Source: Monoplex corrugatus (taxonomy: Eukaryota > Mollusca > Gastropoda > Littorinimorpha > Ranellidae). From it: 64,000 nucleotides of DNA. Below, piece by piece: positions 10,416 through 22,729 of this stretch. The notes under the pieces were generated by a model that saw nothing but the letters and a program-made list of their open reading frames with translations, searched no databases and had not been told where the DNA came from. Numbering within the stretch: the stretch's first letter is position 1; each line of letters begins with the position of its first letter. Position numbers and translations under genes: made by a program. The stretch lies in contig JAPXFY010000021.1 of NCBI GenBank assembly GCA_030674185.1, forward strand, positions 68,673,876 through 68,737,875, read 5' to 3'.

Positions 10416-13400
10416 TTAAGTAGTACGAAAATCAGTCTTCGATGACAAAGAGACCCCAGACTTAAATGCATATAACAATCTTTTCTCTAGTGCTTCTTGT
10501 CGTCGTTGTGCTACTGCAGTCCATATGTACAGCAGTGGGTTGAATGTAGAACTGAGTGGTAATATGAATACAACTTGGGCCACGTAGAGTTTGTCTGATA
10601 CAGCAACACCACTTAAGGTCATCACACTGGTCAGGCCAAATGACAACCAACACACAGCATCTGTTACAGTCATTTTCAGTAACAGGTGGACTGAAGAATA
10701 CATCAATCTCTTTGTGGAATCAACAATAATTTCACAATAGCTTGGTGTCCGTCTGTAGATGATGACCTGACCAGCAACTAACACTGAGTACAGCGTACAG
10801 TTGAATACAGCAATAACTGTGAACCACCTGCACTCTTGTTTGGAGGTGTTGTCTTCAGAAAAAGCCAGATGACACAGACCAGACTGGCCGTCAAGGCCCC
10901 AGTGTGACAGTCCAGGAAGAAAAGGTATCACAGACAACAAAAGTCCAATACACCACGTCACTGCACAAGCTGCAGCTGTCAAACGTCTATTAAATGTCCA
11001 CGCACTTGAGGGGAAACAAAGGACAATGATATGATCCAGTGTGATAAACCAGAGGATCAGAACTGACACCTCACTGGACAGAAGGGAAAGAAAACAAGCA
11101 ACTTTGCAAGTCACACTGTTGCTCCATGCCTTTTCAACTATGACGTATTTTCCATGGAATATTTCATTAGCTCCTGTAACGGTACTTGTGTGGACTCCCA
11201 TACAAAACTTAGCTATCTGCAAATAGGCAATGAACCATGTGAAAAAGTCCCCATACATTTTCTTAACAAAGAACTGAGCAAGGAAGCAAAGCCAATTACC
11301 TATAATGGCAGTCATGCTGACCGACCAGAAGACGATTCTGTGCAGTTCAGTTGGCAACAGATATTCACATGATGTAAGCACAGGTTGTGGTGCCAAACAC
11401 ATTATTCTCTCCGATGTCAATGGAAGCACACTTTTACAACAAAATCTAAAGTTTGACGAAAAAATATGTGTTAGATAATTCAGTTCTGACATAAAATCCA
11501 AATGAAAGTCACTGACTGGATTTCCTCTTATGTCTAGTTCAATCAGCTCTGGAATATATTCAAAACTCTTAGACTCTATGGCTTTAATAGCAGAAAAAGA
11601 TACATTCAAATATTTTAGTTTGGGCAAACATCTAGTTAATTCACTGCTTAGTAGTTCAAGATGCGTCTTTGATAAATCCATTTTCTTCAGTGTATAATGA
11701 ATATGAATAAACGGTTTACTTGCCAAGAACATCAAAGGGTTGTCTGTTAACATCAGAACCCTTAAATTTGATAGTTCAAGGAAAACATTCATATTGACAG
11801 TTTTCAGATGATTGTAGGTCAGATCAAGGTATTGTAGGTTGGAAAGCTTCACACTTGATATTATGTCTAGAGAACAATAGGAAAGATTCAGATAAAGGAG
11901 ATATATGTTATTACTGAAATCAGCCAACGTCATTTCTGAGCCTGTGGCATCCATATAGCGAAGCTGGGGAAAGAGGTCGGTGCAGAAAGCCTGAGGACAT
12001 AAGAAAGACTGACCTTGACATTCACAGCATTCAGGACAGGTCATTTCACACAGCCATTCATCATCTCTGTGTGGACACTGACCCCAGCCATCACACAGAT
12101 AATCTCCATGAACACACACTTTAGAACCACGACACCAGTAGAAACCAGGACAGGTGAATGTCTCACAGTCTTGTTCATCGTCACCATATGTACAGTCAGA
12201 AAATCCATTACATCGAGTGTAGACAGGGAGACAGTACAACCAGTCTTCAGTACACCTGTAATGTGTATCAGGACAAGACTGATGAGATGTCATCAGTTGC
12301 TGAGTAAAGTAACCTGTCCCATCCAGGCTGATAACGAGCCGTTGCTGTATGTTTGCTTCAAAATGATCCCAATGGCTTGTATGGAGGCAGTTTACTTCGT
12401 CAGAATCATCCAGACAATTTGAGGATTCGCTACACCGTTGGCTGTTTAAAACACACTGACCATTGGTGCACAGAAAACCACTGCATGAAGGATGTTGACA
12501 GAATGACTCATCACTGTGATCTGGACAGTCGCTGCTAAAGTCACACACCAAGGTGTAAGGCAGTGTTGTCATATCATCATCACAGACAAATGTGCCCATT
12601 ACAGCACGTTCTTCAGAAACAACTAATGTCTTGTTTTTTTTTGTACTGATGTTCCAATAAAGACAAAACTGTGACTGAGCAGTCAGGATCATGTGATGGT
12701 CAGAATCACTCATGAACATCGAGTGTGTCAGGTGACCCACAGGATAGACAATCAAGACCTGCTGTGTCTGCGCGAAGATGGGCAGAGGTGAAATTGAGTC
12801 AGGGAACTCAACAGTGTGAACAGCAGTCAGATATTCTGACTGTATGTTTGTTTCACATACTATATCGACAAGTGAGCTTTCTATTTCAAACAATGCAGTA
12901 AGCACCATATCAAAAAGTGCCCATGTTTTGACACTTGAATGAGGACTGTAGTAATTATATCTTAGAGGAACCTGTATTCTTGATTTCAAGTCAAACTTCT
13001 GGTAGATCATATTTTGATCAAACCTCTTCAAGTGAAGCATATTGTAGACCATAGTTTTATCCGACCACTTACGAAATGTTCTGTACATAAAAGGCACAGA
13101 GTACCAGCCTGAGGTAAACCCCACCTGTACAGACACTCTAACGTGATTTTTGAAAACATGTAGAAAGTCATTCACTTCGTCTCTTGTTTTTATAGACGCC
13201 AGTGTTCCACTCGTCTTCTTACACTCATATTCTGCTGCCTGAAATGATAAAGTTATAGTTTGTTGGATATACTGAAAACACTTGTTATGTGATGCCACCA
13301 TGCCTTTACAGCCAGGACTGCTGAACGGACAGTGTTCTGTTTCATCCTGTCCATCTTCACATTCTGTCTTCAGGTTACAATCCAGGTGGTGCTGAAAGGT

Positions 13401-13927
13401 TGAATAGTGATCTACAGAACAATTGAACAGACCACTGGGTACTATTGAGGGTTGAAGATTTTCAGACAGGAAAGAAAAGATAATCTTTACTGAGATGAAC
13501 ATGCAGGATCCTTCAAACTTAAATCGAAGGCAGGAAGTGTAAAAGACTTTTGTTTCGTGACTAAACAGATATGAAACAGTATTCGTATCTAGGTACATGT
13601 ATGACACTGTTACAGATGAGAAACAGAAAGGTTTTGATCTGATTGGAAAGCTGAGCATGATAACATAGCCAGGGGATGTTTTCAGTTCTTCCCAAACACT
13701 GTTGAGTGGCGATCCATAGGGACACTGAATTGGCAAAATCACTTGTGCTGAATATGGCAACGTATAAACTGTAAGGAGGCTGTGGTTTTTAACCCCTTCG
13801 ATTTTTAATCGAACATTGGGATTACTACGATGTTTAATCCACATGTGATTTGTAGATGACTCTATATTGTGTTCTTTCACAGAAAAGATACTGCATTCCA
13901 CCCTGTCTAAAGTGATTTCCTGTCAAA
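10416..13927 (-). CDS. GRL101-like receptor: lectin/LDLa/LRR ectodomain with seven-helix domain
   Basis: A single uninterrupted frame of about 1,165 codons. Approximate residue positions from 13901: an unassigned extracellular region (1-155); a cysteine-rich LDLa-like repeat ending TECEDGQDETEHC (157-192); a C-type-lectin-like domain from NKCFQYIQQ to VDIVCE (198-352); further LDLa repeats with DCPDHSDESFC, NCLDDSDEVNC, DCTYGDDEQDC and QCPHRDDEWLC (437-635); leucine-rich repeats (LQYLDLTYNHL, LRVLMLTDNPL, LKYLNVSF, 640-820); then seven hydrophobic helices (848-1130). Helix 3 ends LDHIIV where family members have an E/DR motif, and helix 7 has NPLLY. LDLa plus LRR plus rhodopsin helices is the plan of snail GRL101 and of relaxin-type LGRs; the lectin domain is an extra. 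It probably senses an extracellular ligand at the plasma membrane; ligand unknown. The N-terminus is in another frame (next entry). No introns are visible. Confidence 0.85.
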
Positions 13928-14251
13928 TATCAGTGTTTGCCAGTCCCTAGATTCACAGTGATATTTCAACCATTCAACATGAGCACCAACGAACATACCC
14001 TGTGCTACCTCTATATGTAGATTACAGTAAGTAGTGAAATCATCACATGTCCCATACACCACTCCCTGGTGTTGCGTGAAGTTAGTAAAACTCCAACAGT
14101 CTGACACATTGATCTGTAGGACTGTGATATTTGTTTGCTTCTGATTCATGATGTAGTCTACACCCGGACAGACGTCACTCATGTTCAGTGGACCAGTCAT
14201 TATGTTCTTGTTGAAAAACGATAAAAATGAAACCATAAAAATTATAAACAT
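13907..14251 (-). CDS. N-terminal part of the receptor with signal peptide, one frame off
   Basis: The ATG at 14251 opens a hydrophobic stretch (MFIIFMVSFLSFF) that reads as a signal peptide, followed by a cysteine-containing extracellular segment with several NxS/T glycosylation sites (NMS, NIT, NVS, NFT). It stops at 13907. The receptor frame overlaps it from about 13927 and carries on sensibly one base out of step, so the two were one protein. Explanations: a single-base indel in this allele (pseudogene), an assembly error, or a spliced junction at the ACAG|GAAATC on minus near 13922. Confidence 0.65.
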   Translation of the reverse strand: MFIIFMVSFLSFFNKNIMTGPLNMSDVCPGVDYIMNQKQTNITVLQINVSDCWSFTNFTQHQGVVYGTCDDFTTYCNLHIEVAQGMFVGAHVEWLKYHCESRDWQTLIFDRKSL

Positions 14252-14489
14252 GAATACAAACTAAACATTATGACACATATTGTGCGTCGAGTTATAAGTC
14301 GTAAGCTTGAAAAAAAAAAGAAATAGAAGCAAAACCGAAAAGAAAACAGATATGCAGATTGAAAATGAGTAATTATGCTTTGTGGTGAGTCATAAAAGCT
14401 AATCTCGTAGGGGAAATGATAAATTCAAAACCATGAAAATCATGACTAAGAATCTAAACTCACACCTCACCTCATCCCTCTCCCTCACC

Positions 14490-15312
14490 TACCCAATGAG
14501 ACTACGCGATATCTGCTTGACCTTCTTTCAGTACAGTCAAGATACAGAATAGAACACGTGCAGGCATATTCAGAGCATTGGAAAACCCAGAAAACCCACT
14601 CCACGAAATGGTTGGAACATCAAAAGGTAATATACTCCAACGTAAAAAATCATGGATGGCACAGGCAGAAGATTCCATTTAGCAACTGACAGAACTCAAA
14701 GGGACAAAGGAATGGGAAAAAACATCCAAACCATTTCAACAATCTTACAAAACAATCATACCAAAAATATCTTGGGAGACACTGTCGCGAATTGCCAGAA
14801 GGGAAAGCAAATGTAGAAATTCAACTACTCATGGAGGAACTAAGTTGCAACCCCAAAGATGTAATCATATACATGGATGGCTCAGTCACCAATAACAAAT
14901 CTGGATGGGGCTTCACTGTCAAATAGAATGGAAACACCAAACAAGAAGAAAACGCTACATACAATACCACCACCTCCAGTGTAGCAATGGATACTGAGGC
15001 AGTTGCGCATGCACTCAAATGGTTAACTTCACTGGATGATGAAATGAAAGAAAGTCCAGCCATTATCATGACTGACTCGATTAGTCTACTTCAAAAAGTG
15101 CAAAATGGAGTAGGGACCCCAGAATGGCACAAAGCAATGAATAGTAACGACCTAAAATTCTCACGTGGATCAACTGCACTGGACACTCTAGTGTTAAGGG
15201 AAATAAATGTGCTGACAACTTGCAGGCAGTGCCACTACAACAAAAATTCTCAATCTTGGAGAGTCTGAATTACTTAGACGCTTTAAATCGTATCTTCGTG
15301 AACAAAATGTGT
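14490..15312 (+). pseudogene. 3' end of RNase H-bearing LINE, copy 2
   Basis: Homologous along its whole length to 28990-29815. It encodes the RNase H domain with YMDGSVTNNKSGWGF (first Asp), MDTEAVAHAL (Glu) and MTDSISLLQ (second Asp), but has internal stops and small deletions. Homology ends abruptly at 15312, where an antisense RT fragment begins, so the 3' end was cut off by a later event. It probably belongs to an I-like clade, in which ORF2 carries a cellular-type RNase H. Confidence 0.75.
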
Positions 15313-15445
15313 CATTAATTTCATTCAGGAAGACTGTTATTTTGTCAATACCGAATTCCTCCAGGGCTTCAGTCATCTCTGTAGCAATATTGTCTGGTCA
15401 TGGGGCTTTTGCTGGTTTCATCTTTTTCAGTGCCCTTAAAGCGAT
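15313..15445 (-). pseudogene. Small RT fragment of an RTE-like LINE
   Basis: On minus it reads ALKKMKPAKAP, stop, PDNIATEMTEALEEFG, which is the RT entry motif (KAPGPDNI with the G codon mutated to TGA). It lies in the wrong order to belong to the LINE tail at 15893-16560. Confidence 0.6.
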
Positions 15446-15892
15446 GGCAGAGGCAGCAGAAAGAAGCTCAAGCTGGATCTGGGCAAGGAGGAACCAAAGT
15501 GAACTTCATAAGGATTAAATTCCCTACAGATGATGTGTGCCCCGCTAACACATTGGTAAAACCGCGTACCGCAGTTCTGAAGCGCAGAATCGCCCAGGTT
15601 CGCTCCCCGGCGTGGGGAAAAAAGAAATAGACAACAGCAGAAGGGCATCCAGGAGTCATGACCTGGTTGTGGCCCGGCCCCCCGACAGTGTAAGGAGTTC
15701 AGGGCCGAAACACTTGTCTAAAGGGGGTTACTTCTCTGAAGACCTTCTGTTGTCTAGCTCTCCCTAGAGTTTCTTTCTACCAGTGCTGCTCTAACTTCAT
15801 CTTTTATTATGGGTGGTCCTTCAACGTTCTTTCTTGTAATGCGTTTCTGTCATCTTCAAAAAGGTCTTTAATGTATTCTCCCCTTCTGTATA
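15446..15892. other. Unassigned, moderately GC-rich segment
   Basis: Contains an open plus frame to 15630 ending KRRIAQVRSPAWGKKK, which looks LINE-derived but which I cannot place. Nothing else recognised. Confidence 0.3.
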
Positions 15893-16560
15893 ATCATCAT
15901 CATCAGGTGCCTCGCCCCAAACATCTCTACCACCCTCCATGTCCCCAGCCACTCTGCAAGTCCGTCTAGCATCTTCTCCCTGGGTCTACCCGGTGTTCTC
16001 TTTCCCACCAGCTTTCCCGTTATGACCAGGTGCTCCAATTCCCCTTTCCTCATAAAATGGCCTATGAATGTTGCCTATCTTTTCCTAATCTTCCTTATGA
16101 ATGATCTACTTGTGTCTGCCTCCATCAAGACTGTCTCGTTTGTTTTCTTTGCTGTCCATGGAACTCTCAACATCCTTCTTAGAAACCACATCTCGGCTGC
16201 CTCAATCTTGTTCTGGCTTTGCTTGTTGACTGTCCAAGCTTCGCAACCAAACAACAGTATTGGTTCTATATAACATTCAAGAACTCTCTTCCTGATGTAA
16301 TGGATAGGTATTTGTTGGTAAAAATGCTTGTCATCTTCTTGAATGTTGTTTTGGCTTGGCCGATTCTGCTGGCTATTTCCGATGTGCATCTGCCATCTGG
16401 TGAAATGATCGTTCCGAGGTATTTAAACTTTTCAATCTGTCTCAAGGTTGTGCCGTTTGTTGTTATTTTGCATAAGAGGATTTCATGTGTTTTACTGATC
16501 ACCATGACTTCAGTCTTCCTGCTGTTTAGTTCCAGCCCCTTACCTTTGCTTTCTATTTCA
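15893..16560 (-). pseudogene. RTE-like LINE, 5'-truncated 3' half
   Basis: On minus: KFKYLGTIISPDGRCTSEIA, IRKRVLECYIEPILLFGCEAW, AAEMWFLRRMLRVPWTAKK, RQATFIGHFMRKGELEHLV and GKRTPGRPREKMLDGLAEWL, then a (TGA)n tail read at 15893-15906 as ATCATCATCATCA. Frame changes near 16280 and 16070. This is the best-preserved fragment of the C-terminal domain of a family seen seven times in the window. Confidence 0.85.
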
Positions 16561-17097
16561 TCTAATATTTTGCGGGTTTTTTTCCATGATAAGCATACTG
16601 TCTTTCGATTTTAAGAAACCAGCTGATGTGCATGTCTTTTTCCAGTGGGCAATTTCTTCAATTCTTCTGTACATACCCTGAGGAACTGTTTTGTGTCGTC
16701 ACTCACCATAGAATGTGGTGACGTCAAACTACATGTACTGATAGTGAGTGTGGTGGGTGGATGGGGAATAGTGAGGAAACTGGTAACAGGTTGTGGGGGC
16801 TACAGTTCATCCAGCTTCTGAATAGTTCCAGTGATGATGCTGTGGTCGTAGACGTTGGTAAATGTTTCCATTCAATACACTTAACTAGTGCATAGGGATT
16901 GGCTATGGAAGTCTGCCTGATACTCACTGGAGCACATATGGATTTGTCTCAGTGTGATGATGCCTATTGAATACTCAACACTTGCCAGTTTACGATTGTC
17001 TTGTGATGTCTATGCTTAAAGATGGCTTGCCCTGCATGATGATTTTAGTGCTGCTCTGTACTTTTGTCTCAACTTTATATTTTATGTGTTACTATTT
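16561..17097. other. No recognisable feature
   Basis: Nothing beyond a weak extension of the LINE at the left edge. Confidence 0.3.
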
Positions 17098-17950
17098 TAG
17101 AGTTCCTTGGACGACTGACGGAAGTGCTTAGAGTTCTTTGGACGACTGACAGAAGTGTTTAGAGTTCTTTGGACGACTGACAGAAGTGTTTAGAGTTCTT
17201 TGGACGACTGACAGAAGTGTTTAGAGTTCTTTGGACGACTGACAGAAGTGTTTAGAGTTCTTTGGACGACTGACAGAAGTGTTTAGAGTTCTTTGGACGA
17301 CTGACAGAAATGTTTAGAGATCTTTGGACGACTGACAGAAGTGTTTAGAGTTCTTTGGACGACTGACAGAAGTGTTTAGAGATCTTTGGACGACTGACAG
17401 AAGTGTTTAGAGATCTTTGGACGACTGACGGAAGTGTTTAGAGTTCTTTGGATGACTGACAGAAGTGTCATGTTAAGGGTTCTTTGGATTACTGATGGAA
17501 GTGTTTAGAGTTCTTTAGACTACTGACAGAAGTGTTTGTAATTCTTTGGATGATTGACAGAAGTGTTTATAATTCTTTGGACGACTGACAGAAGTGTTTA
17601 GAATTCTTTGGATGACTGACAGAAGTGTTTAGTTTTCTTTGGACTATTGACAGAAGTGTTTATAATTCTTTGGACTATTGACAGAAGTGTTTATAATTCT
17701 TTGGACTACTGACAGAAGTGTATAGAGTTCTTTGGACTACTGAGAGAAGTGTCATATTTAGAGTTCTTTGAACGACTGACGGAAGTGTTTAGAGTTCTTA
17801 GGATGACTGTCAGAAGTGTTTAGAGATCTTCGGACGACTGAAAGAAGTGTCATGTTTAGAGTTCTTTGGACTACTTTCAGATGTGTAATGTTAAGAGTTC
17901 TTTGGAGGACTGACAGAAGTGTTTAGAGTTCTGTGGACTACTGACAATGG
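17098..17950. repeat. 31-bp minisatellite, about 27 units
   Basis: Unit AGAGTTCTTTGGACGACTGA plus CAGAAGTGTTT. The first dozen units are nearly identical; later units diverge and contain 4-5 bp insertions (CATGTTA). Confidence 0.95.
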
Positions 17951-18079
17951 GCACACTCTCACGATTCATCAAAGCATTACTGATAGACAACCACTCTCAT
18001 CACACACTCGTACAGACACTAATAAACTTCCAACTCACAGGCTAGAAAGGACTAGGTTATGTCTGCAACGTCTGTCAGT

Positions 18080-18335
18080 CTCTGAAAATGACACCTCTGT
18101 CAGTGGTCCAAAGAACTCTAAACACTTCTGTCATTTCTGTTTAGAGTTTTTGGACCACTGAAGAAGTGACAGAAGTGTTTAGAGATCTTTGGACCACTGA
18201 CAGAAATGTTGTGTTTAGAGTTCTTTGGACGACTGACGGAAGTGTTGAGTTCAGAGTTCTTTGGACAACTGACAGAAGTGTTTAGAGTTCTTTGGACCAC
18301 TAAGATAAGTGGTGTGTTTTGAGTTCTTTGAATTG
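18080..18335. repeat. 31-bp minisatellite continued, with one inverted unit
   Basis: At 18090-18135 the same unit appears reverse-complemented (GTGGTCCAAAGAACTCTAAA), immediately followed by forward units, forming a foldback centred near 18137. Confidence 0.85.
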
Positions 18336-18439
18336 GAGACTCACACATCAGACACATATTATGTCCACTGCAGTCTTGATACACAGTAAACGTCAGAAGT
18401 GGTAACGAAGCACACAAGACTGTATGGTCCCCTGCCACT

Positions 18440-18740
18440 CCCAATGCTGCTGGTAGTGTGCTGATAGTAGTGTGCTTGTAGTGTGATGATAGTAGTGTGC
18501 TAATGTAGTGTGATGATAGTAGTGTGCTAATGTACTGTGATGATAGTAGTGTGATGATAGTTGCTGATAGTGTGCTGGTAGTGTGCTGGTAGTGTGCTGA
18601 TAGTAGTGTGCTTGTAGTGTGATGATAGTAGTGTGTTTGTAGTGTGCTTGTAGTGTGATGATAGTAGTGTGTTTGTAGTGTGTTGATAGTATTTGGTAGT
18701 GTGCTAGTAGTGTACTGGTAGTGTGTTGATAGTACCTGGT
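18440..18740. repeat. Minisatellite of GTGTGCTGATAGTA-type units
   Basis: Imperfect 11-22 bp units built from AGTGTGATGATAGT and AGTGTGCTTGT blocks. The long minus-strand frame over it (18118-18783) is a repeat artefact. Confidence 0.85.
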
Positions 18741-19697
18741 AGAGTGTTGGTTGTGTACGTTTGTTTTCGAATTTGTGTTTCACGCGTAAGATTCTTCAAA
18801 ATCTGGAACCAATTCACGGATGTGTTATTGAGGGTGCTGCTCAAATTCTCTGACCAACACCGCTGGTGTCTGTATCTCTGTGGCCTGGTTGATGCCAGGA
18901 TGTATTATGACAGTAAGCGTAGAATACAACCATGTCACGCAGTCTCAATCTTAGATAGAAGTCCACATCATCATGATTATCATTCTCATCGTCAACATCG
19001 CCATTGCATAAAAAAAAAACTGTGCCAGCTTCAGTGGCCATTAAAAGTGGCTTAGAAAATGGGCAAAAGAATTAGCACAAATGTAATCTCCGTTAAATGC
19101 AATGATCCTACAAAACAATTCTTCAAAATGTTCTCAAATACTTAGACAATATATTGTTTATAAAATTCTCCAATGCATGTTACCTAAAACAAAGTTTATC
19201 ATAACAGACCCTATTCAGTACAATTCACTGTCCACAAAGACCATGAAGATGAAGATATTAAAGAATTGTGTGAGCCACTAGAACAAATCGAAGTGAAAAT
19301 TCAAAGGAAGATATTCACATGGCGTTTGGAGACAGGAATGCCAACACTGGCCCAGATGCTGATAACATTAAACCTATGCAAGAACAGTAGGCAAGTTCAG
19401 CTTTGGTCCATACTATCGAGTGTCCTTCAATGTATGAATCTGTCATATTTCTAACGCTGCAGGTATCTGTATCTCTCTTGGGCCTGGCTCAGATCAGGAT
19501 ATACTATGAAAGGAAGTTTAAGTCACATCACTGGCGCAATCTCAATCGAAAATGGAATGACATAGTATATATACGATCATTCCCTTTTCTTTAGTGATCA
19601 CAAAATTGTGACACATAAAAATGATCAGATTTTGTGTCCTTCATTCCTTGCTGTTGTGGTGACCTGTTTGAATAGGGTTGTTGGTCAGTGTGACAAA
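18741..19697. other. No gene; contains a pair of related 95-bp segments
   Basis: 18860-18960 and 19460-19555 share CTGTATCTCT, GCCTGGTT/GCCTGGCT, CAGGATGTATTATGA/CAGGATATACTATGA and CAATCTCAATC. They look like two old copies of a dispersed repeat. Nothing else seen. Confidence 0.4.
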
Positions 19698-20018
19698 TGA
19701 CATGAACAGTATGGGGACAGTGACACAGACATGAACAGTATGGGGACAGTGACACAGACATGAACAGTATGGGGTCAGTGACACAGACATGAACAGTATG
19801 GGGACAGTGACACAGACATGAACAGTATGGACACAGTGACACAGACATGAACAGTATGGGGACAGTGACACAGACATGAACAGTATGGGGACAGTGACAC
19901 AGACATGAACAGTATGGGGACAGTGACACAGACATGAACAGTATGGGGAAAGTGACACAGACATGAACAGTATGGACACAGTGACACAGACATGAACAGT
20001 ATGGGGACAGTGACACAG
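19698..20018. repeat. 29-bp minisatellite, about 11 units
   Basis: Unit ACATGAACAGTATGGGGACA plus GTGACACAG. Units are almost identical, so the expansion is recent. Three overlapping minus frames across it are artefacts. Confidence 0.95.
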
Positions 20019-20290
20019 ATCTGTCAGTTGTTTTTGATACCATTGAGCACACCATCTTCCTGTCTGGACTTGAGCGCACATTCGGAATTAAAGGTAGAAG
20101 TGCTCATTTTGGTTTTTGTCATACCTGCCTGACTGCTTTCAGTCAGTCATGGTAGATAATAAAGCCTCTGTCAGTAAAAATTACATCTGGGATCTGCCAA
20201 GGTTTTGTACTAGGGCCAGTCCTTTTTACACACCACACATCACCACTTGCCAATGTAATCAACATCATATAGCACAACATCATATAGTGT
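20019..20290 (+). pseudogene. CR1/L2-like RT fragment
   Basis: Degenerate plus frame resembling LDLSAAFDTIDH (as DLSVVFDTIEH) then GVPQGSVLGPVLF (as GICQGFVLGPVLF). These are RT motifs matching the LINE at 54640-58640. The catalytic box is absent. Confidence 0.65.
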
Positions 20291-22334
20291 GAGCTCCCTT
20301 GCCACTTGGTTGGAGGCTTTTGAGCTCTTGCTATTTTGTGTGTTTTCTGAAGTGTTTGATTGTGTGGTGCACATTTTTTGTGACAGTCGTCGAAATGTTG
20401 TGGCCTTTACCATAGTTTATTACCTGTGTCCCTCCTGTCGCTTTTCAGTCTATTTTCTAAAATGCTCCACTGTAAACTGGCACGTTCTTGGTCAGCCAGG
20501 CAATTCAACTGGATCGAAAAAGCAACATGAACATGAAAATTTCGAAGACAAGTGCGTTATTCCGACCTGTGTCTCGCTTGACAGCAACTCTGAACACTGA
20601 TCAACTACCAGCAACACTACGCTGCGGTACGCATGCACCCAGCACTTTCACATATCACTGGCACGCTTGACAACACAAGCAATCTGTTCACTCTGCCCTT
20701 TGGGACTTGGTGTTGGATTTCCTGTAAGCAACACATGAAAAAGCGCTGGACACACCACCAACATCTCCTACACAAGAACTATTGCAGTGTCCTCCATCAG
20801 TTTCAACACCACTTGGATCTCCTGTTTTGGCATCCTCCATATATCACGTGCCCCTCTGCCTCACAGCCCACTGTTATCTTCTTGTTCTCTGTCTTCTGTG
20901 AACTTCGCAGTCTGTTTATTTGATGCTTGGTCTGTCGTGATCAAAAGACTGATTCTATCTCAGATTCCATGTTTGAAAATAATATTGATTTGGTTTTTTT
21001 GACAGAAACTTGATTGAAATCAAGTGGCCATGAGCCAAAATTTAAACAACTCACACCTCCAGGTTACAAACTCTGTTCCTTCCCTCGAGTCTCTCACAGA
21101 GGTGAGGTTGTTGTTGTATATAAAGATATGCTTGAACCCATCTCTCCTTCATTCACTCATTTCCCTTTTCTACTGTGTCATTTGAAACTGAAACTGGTGA
21201 AGTTGTTGTTTGTATGTCTGGTCAGACTGATTTTCTCTTCTATTTACCGTCCTCCTCCCAGCCATGTGAACATACTATCTCCTTCCATGTTTCATAATGA
21301 AACTGAGTCTCTCCTGGATTACTACACTCTAAGATAAGAAAAAAAATTATCGTTCTTTGTGACGTTGATGTTTACTTCGATGATAAAGATGACTGAAAAA
21401 CAAAGCGCCTCTGTTTATATCTGCCTAACCATTCTCTCTATCAGCTTGTGGCCCAGCCCACACACATATTAAAGGCCGCATTATTGACTGGCTGATCGTC
21501 CGTAACACAGATGAACTCGTTATATCAGTCTCAGTCCCATACCAACTCCCTTCAGATCACTCTGCTGTGTTATTTTCACTCTGTTTGTCTACTGAACTTG
21601 TCTCTCAGATCAGGGATTCCACTGATCATGCTACCTTGTATACTTCGATTGTCTGCCCTTTGCTTGACAAAAATGACCCTCCCTCCACCTGTGTCCTACC
21701 TGATCGTCCATGTGCGCCTTGGTACATGCCTCAATTACACAAAACAAAACAAGAGTGTCGAACGGGCAAGCACCAGTGGCAGTCTTTTAAACTAGAAGAG
21801 CACCATCAGATTTATCAATCTATGTACGACAAGGTAACTGAGCTGCTCTCTAAAGCGAAAACTGATCACTTTTCCTCACCAATTCTTGAAGCCAAAAACA
21901 CAAAAATTCTGTTCTCCACCATGTGTGATTTACTTGGCACTTACAAATCAACTCCCCTGCCATCAAATGTTAGTCCAGATGATCTTTCCTCTGCCTTTTC
22001 CACATTTTTCTCTGTGAAGCTTTCTGATTTGCGTTCCAAACTTGACTCTGTTTCCTTCCACCCAACACTTCCAGACCCACCATTGACTAAACTCCTTTCC
22101 TCTCTCCATCCAATATCTGAGACTGAGATCATAATGATCCTCAAAGAAATGTGTTTCAAATCTTGCAAACGTGACCCCATTCCAGCCTCTCTCTCTTCAC
22201 AAATTTACCAGCAATTTCTATCATCAATTACCTTCATCGTCATTCTTCTTTGGTTTCATGAGTCTTCCCTTCTGCTTTCAAAACCACACCAGAAAAATAA
22301 TCTTACTCACAATGATTTTAAACATTATAGGCAG

Positions 22335-22729
22335 TACCAAAGAAATAAGAGGGAGGCAGGGATAATTTTTATAATATAATCAAAGGACACAACTCTTGAG
22401 AATTATCTCCCATGTTGTATAGAACTTCTCAAATCTAACACAGCTTACGCTACCCACTCAGCCAGCATAGAAGCAGACACAAAGTACAAAAACAGCAAGC
22501 TCAGAACACTCCTCAAAAAAAGGAGCGCCCAAGCCTACCTTTATACTCTGCAACTACCCTACACACAACTATGAGAGAGGAGAGAAATACATACAATATA
22601 TTGGTCTTATGTTCAAGATTGACATAGTCTTTTATTTTTGAACTGACCAAACACACACACATAGACAAGACAGAACATATACATGGTTGCTTCTAAGGCA
22701 TATAGGTAATACCAAAGAAATAAGAGGGA
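22335..22729. mobile_element. Insertion of about 355 bp flanked by 20-bp direct repeats
   Basis: TACCAAAGAAATAAGAGGGA occurs at 22335-22354 and 22710-22729, exactly bounding foreign sequence in the dead LINE. That is the mark of a target-site duplication of LINE-mobilised type. The part at 22375-22515 has an inverted relative at 26925-27065. On minus it contains a TAGCTGAATGGG-like A box about 40 bp before a weak B box, suggesting a tRNA-derived SINE. Confidence 0.6.

Noticed and set aside
18118..18783. 221-codon minus frame rich in Thr, Tyr and His
   Set aside because: It translates two minisatellites. No start context, no domain.
19591..20081. Minus frames of 146-162 codons with repeated SPYCSCLCH blocks
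   Set aside because: Artefact of the 29-bp minisatellite, open in more than one frame.
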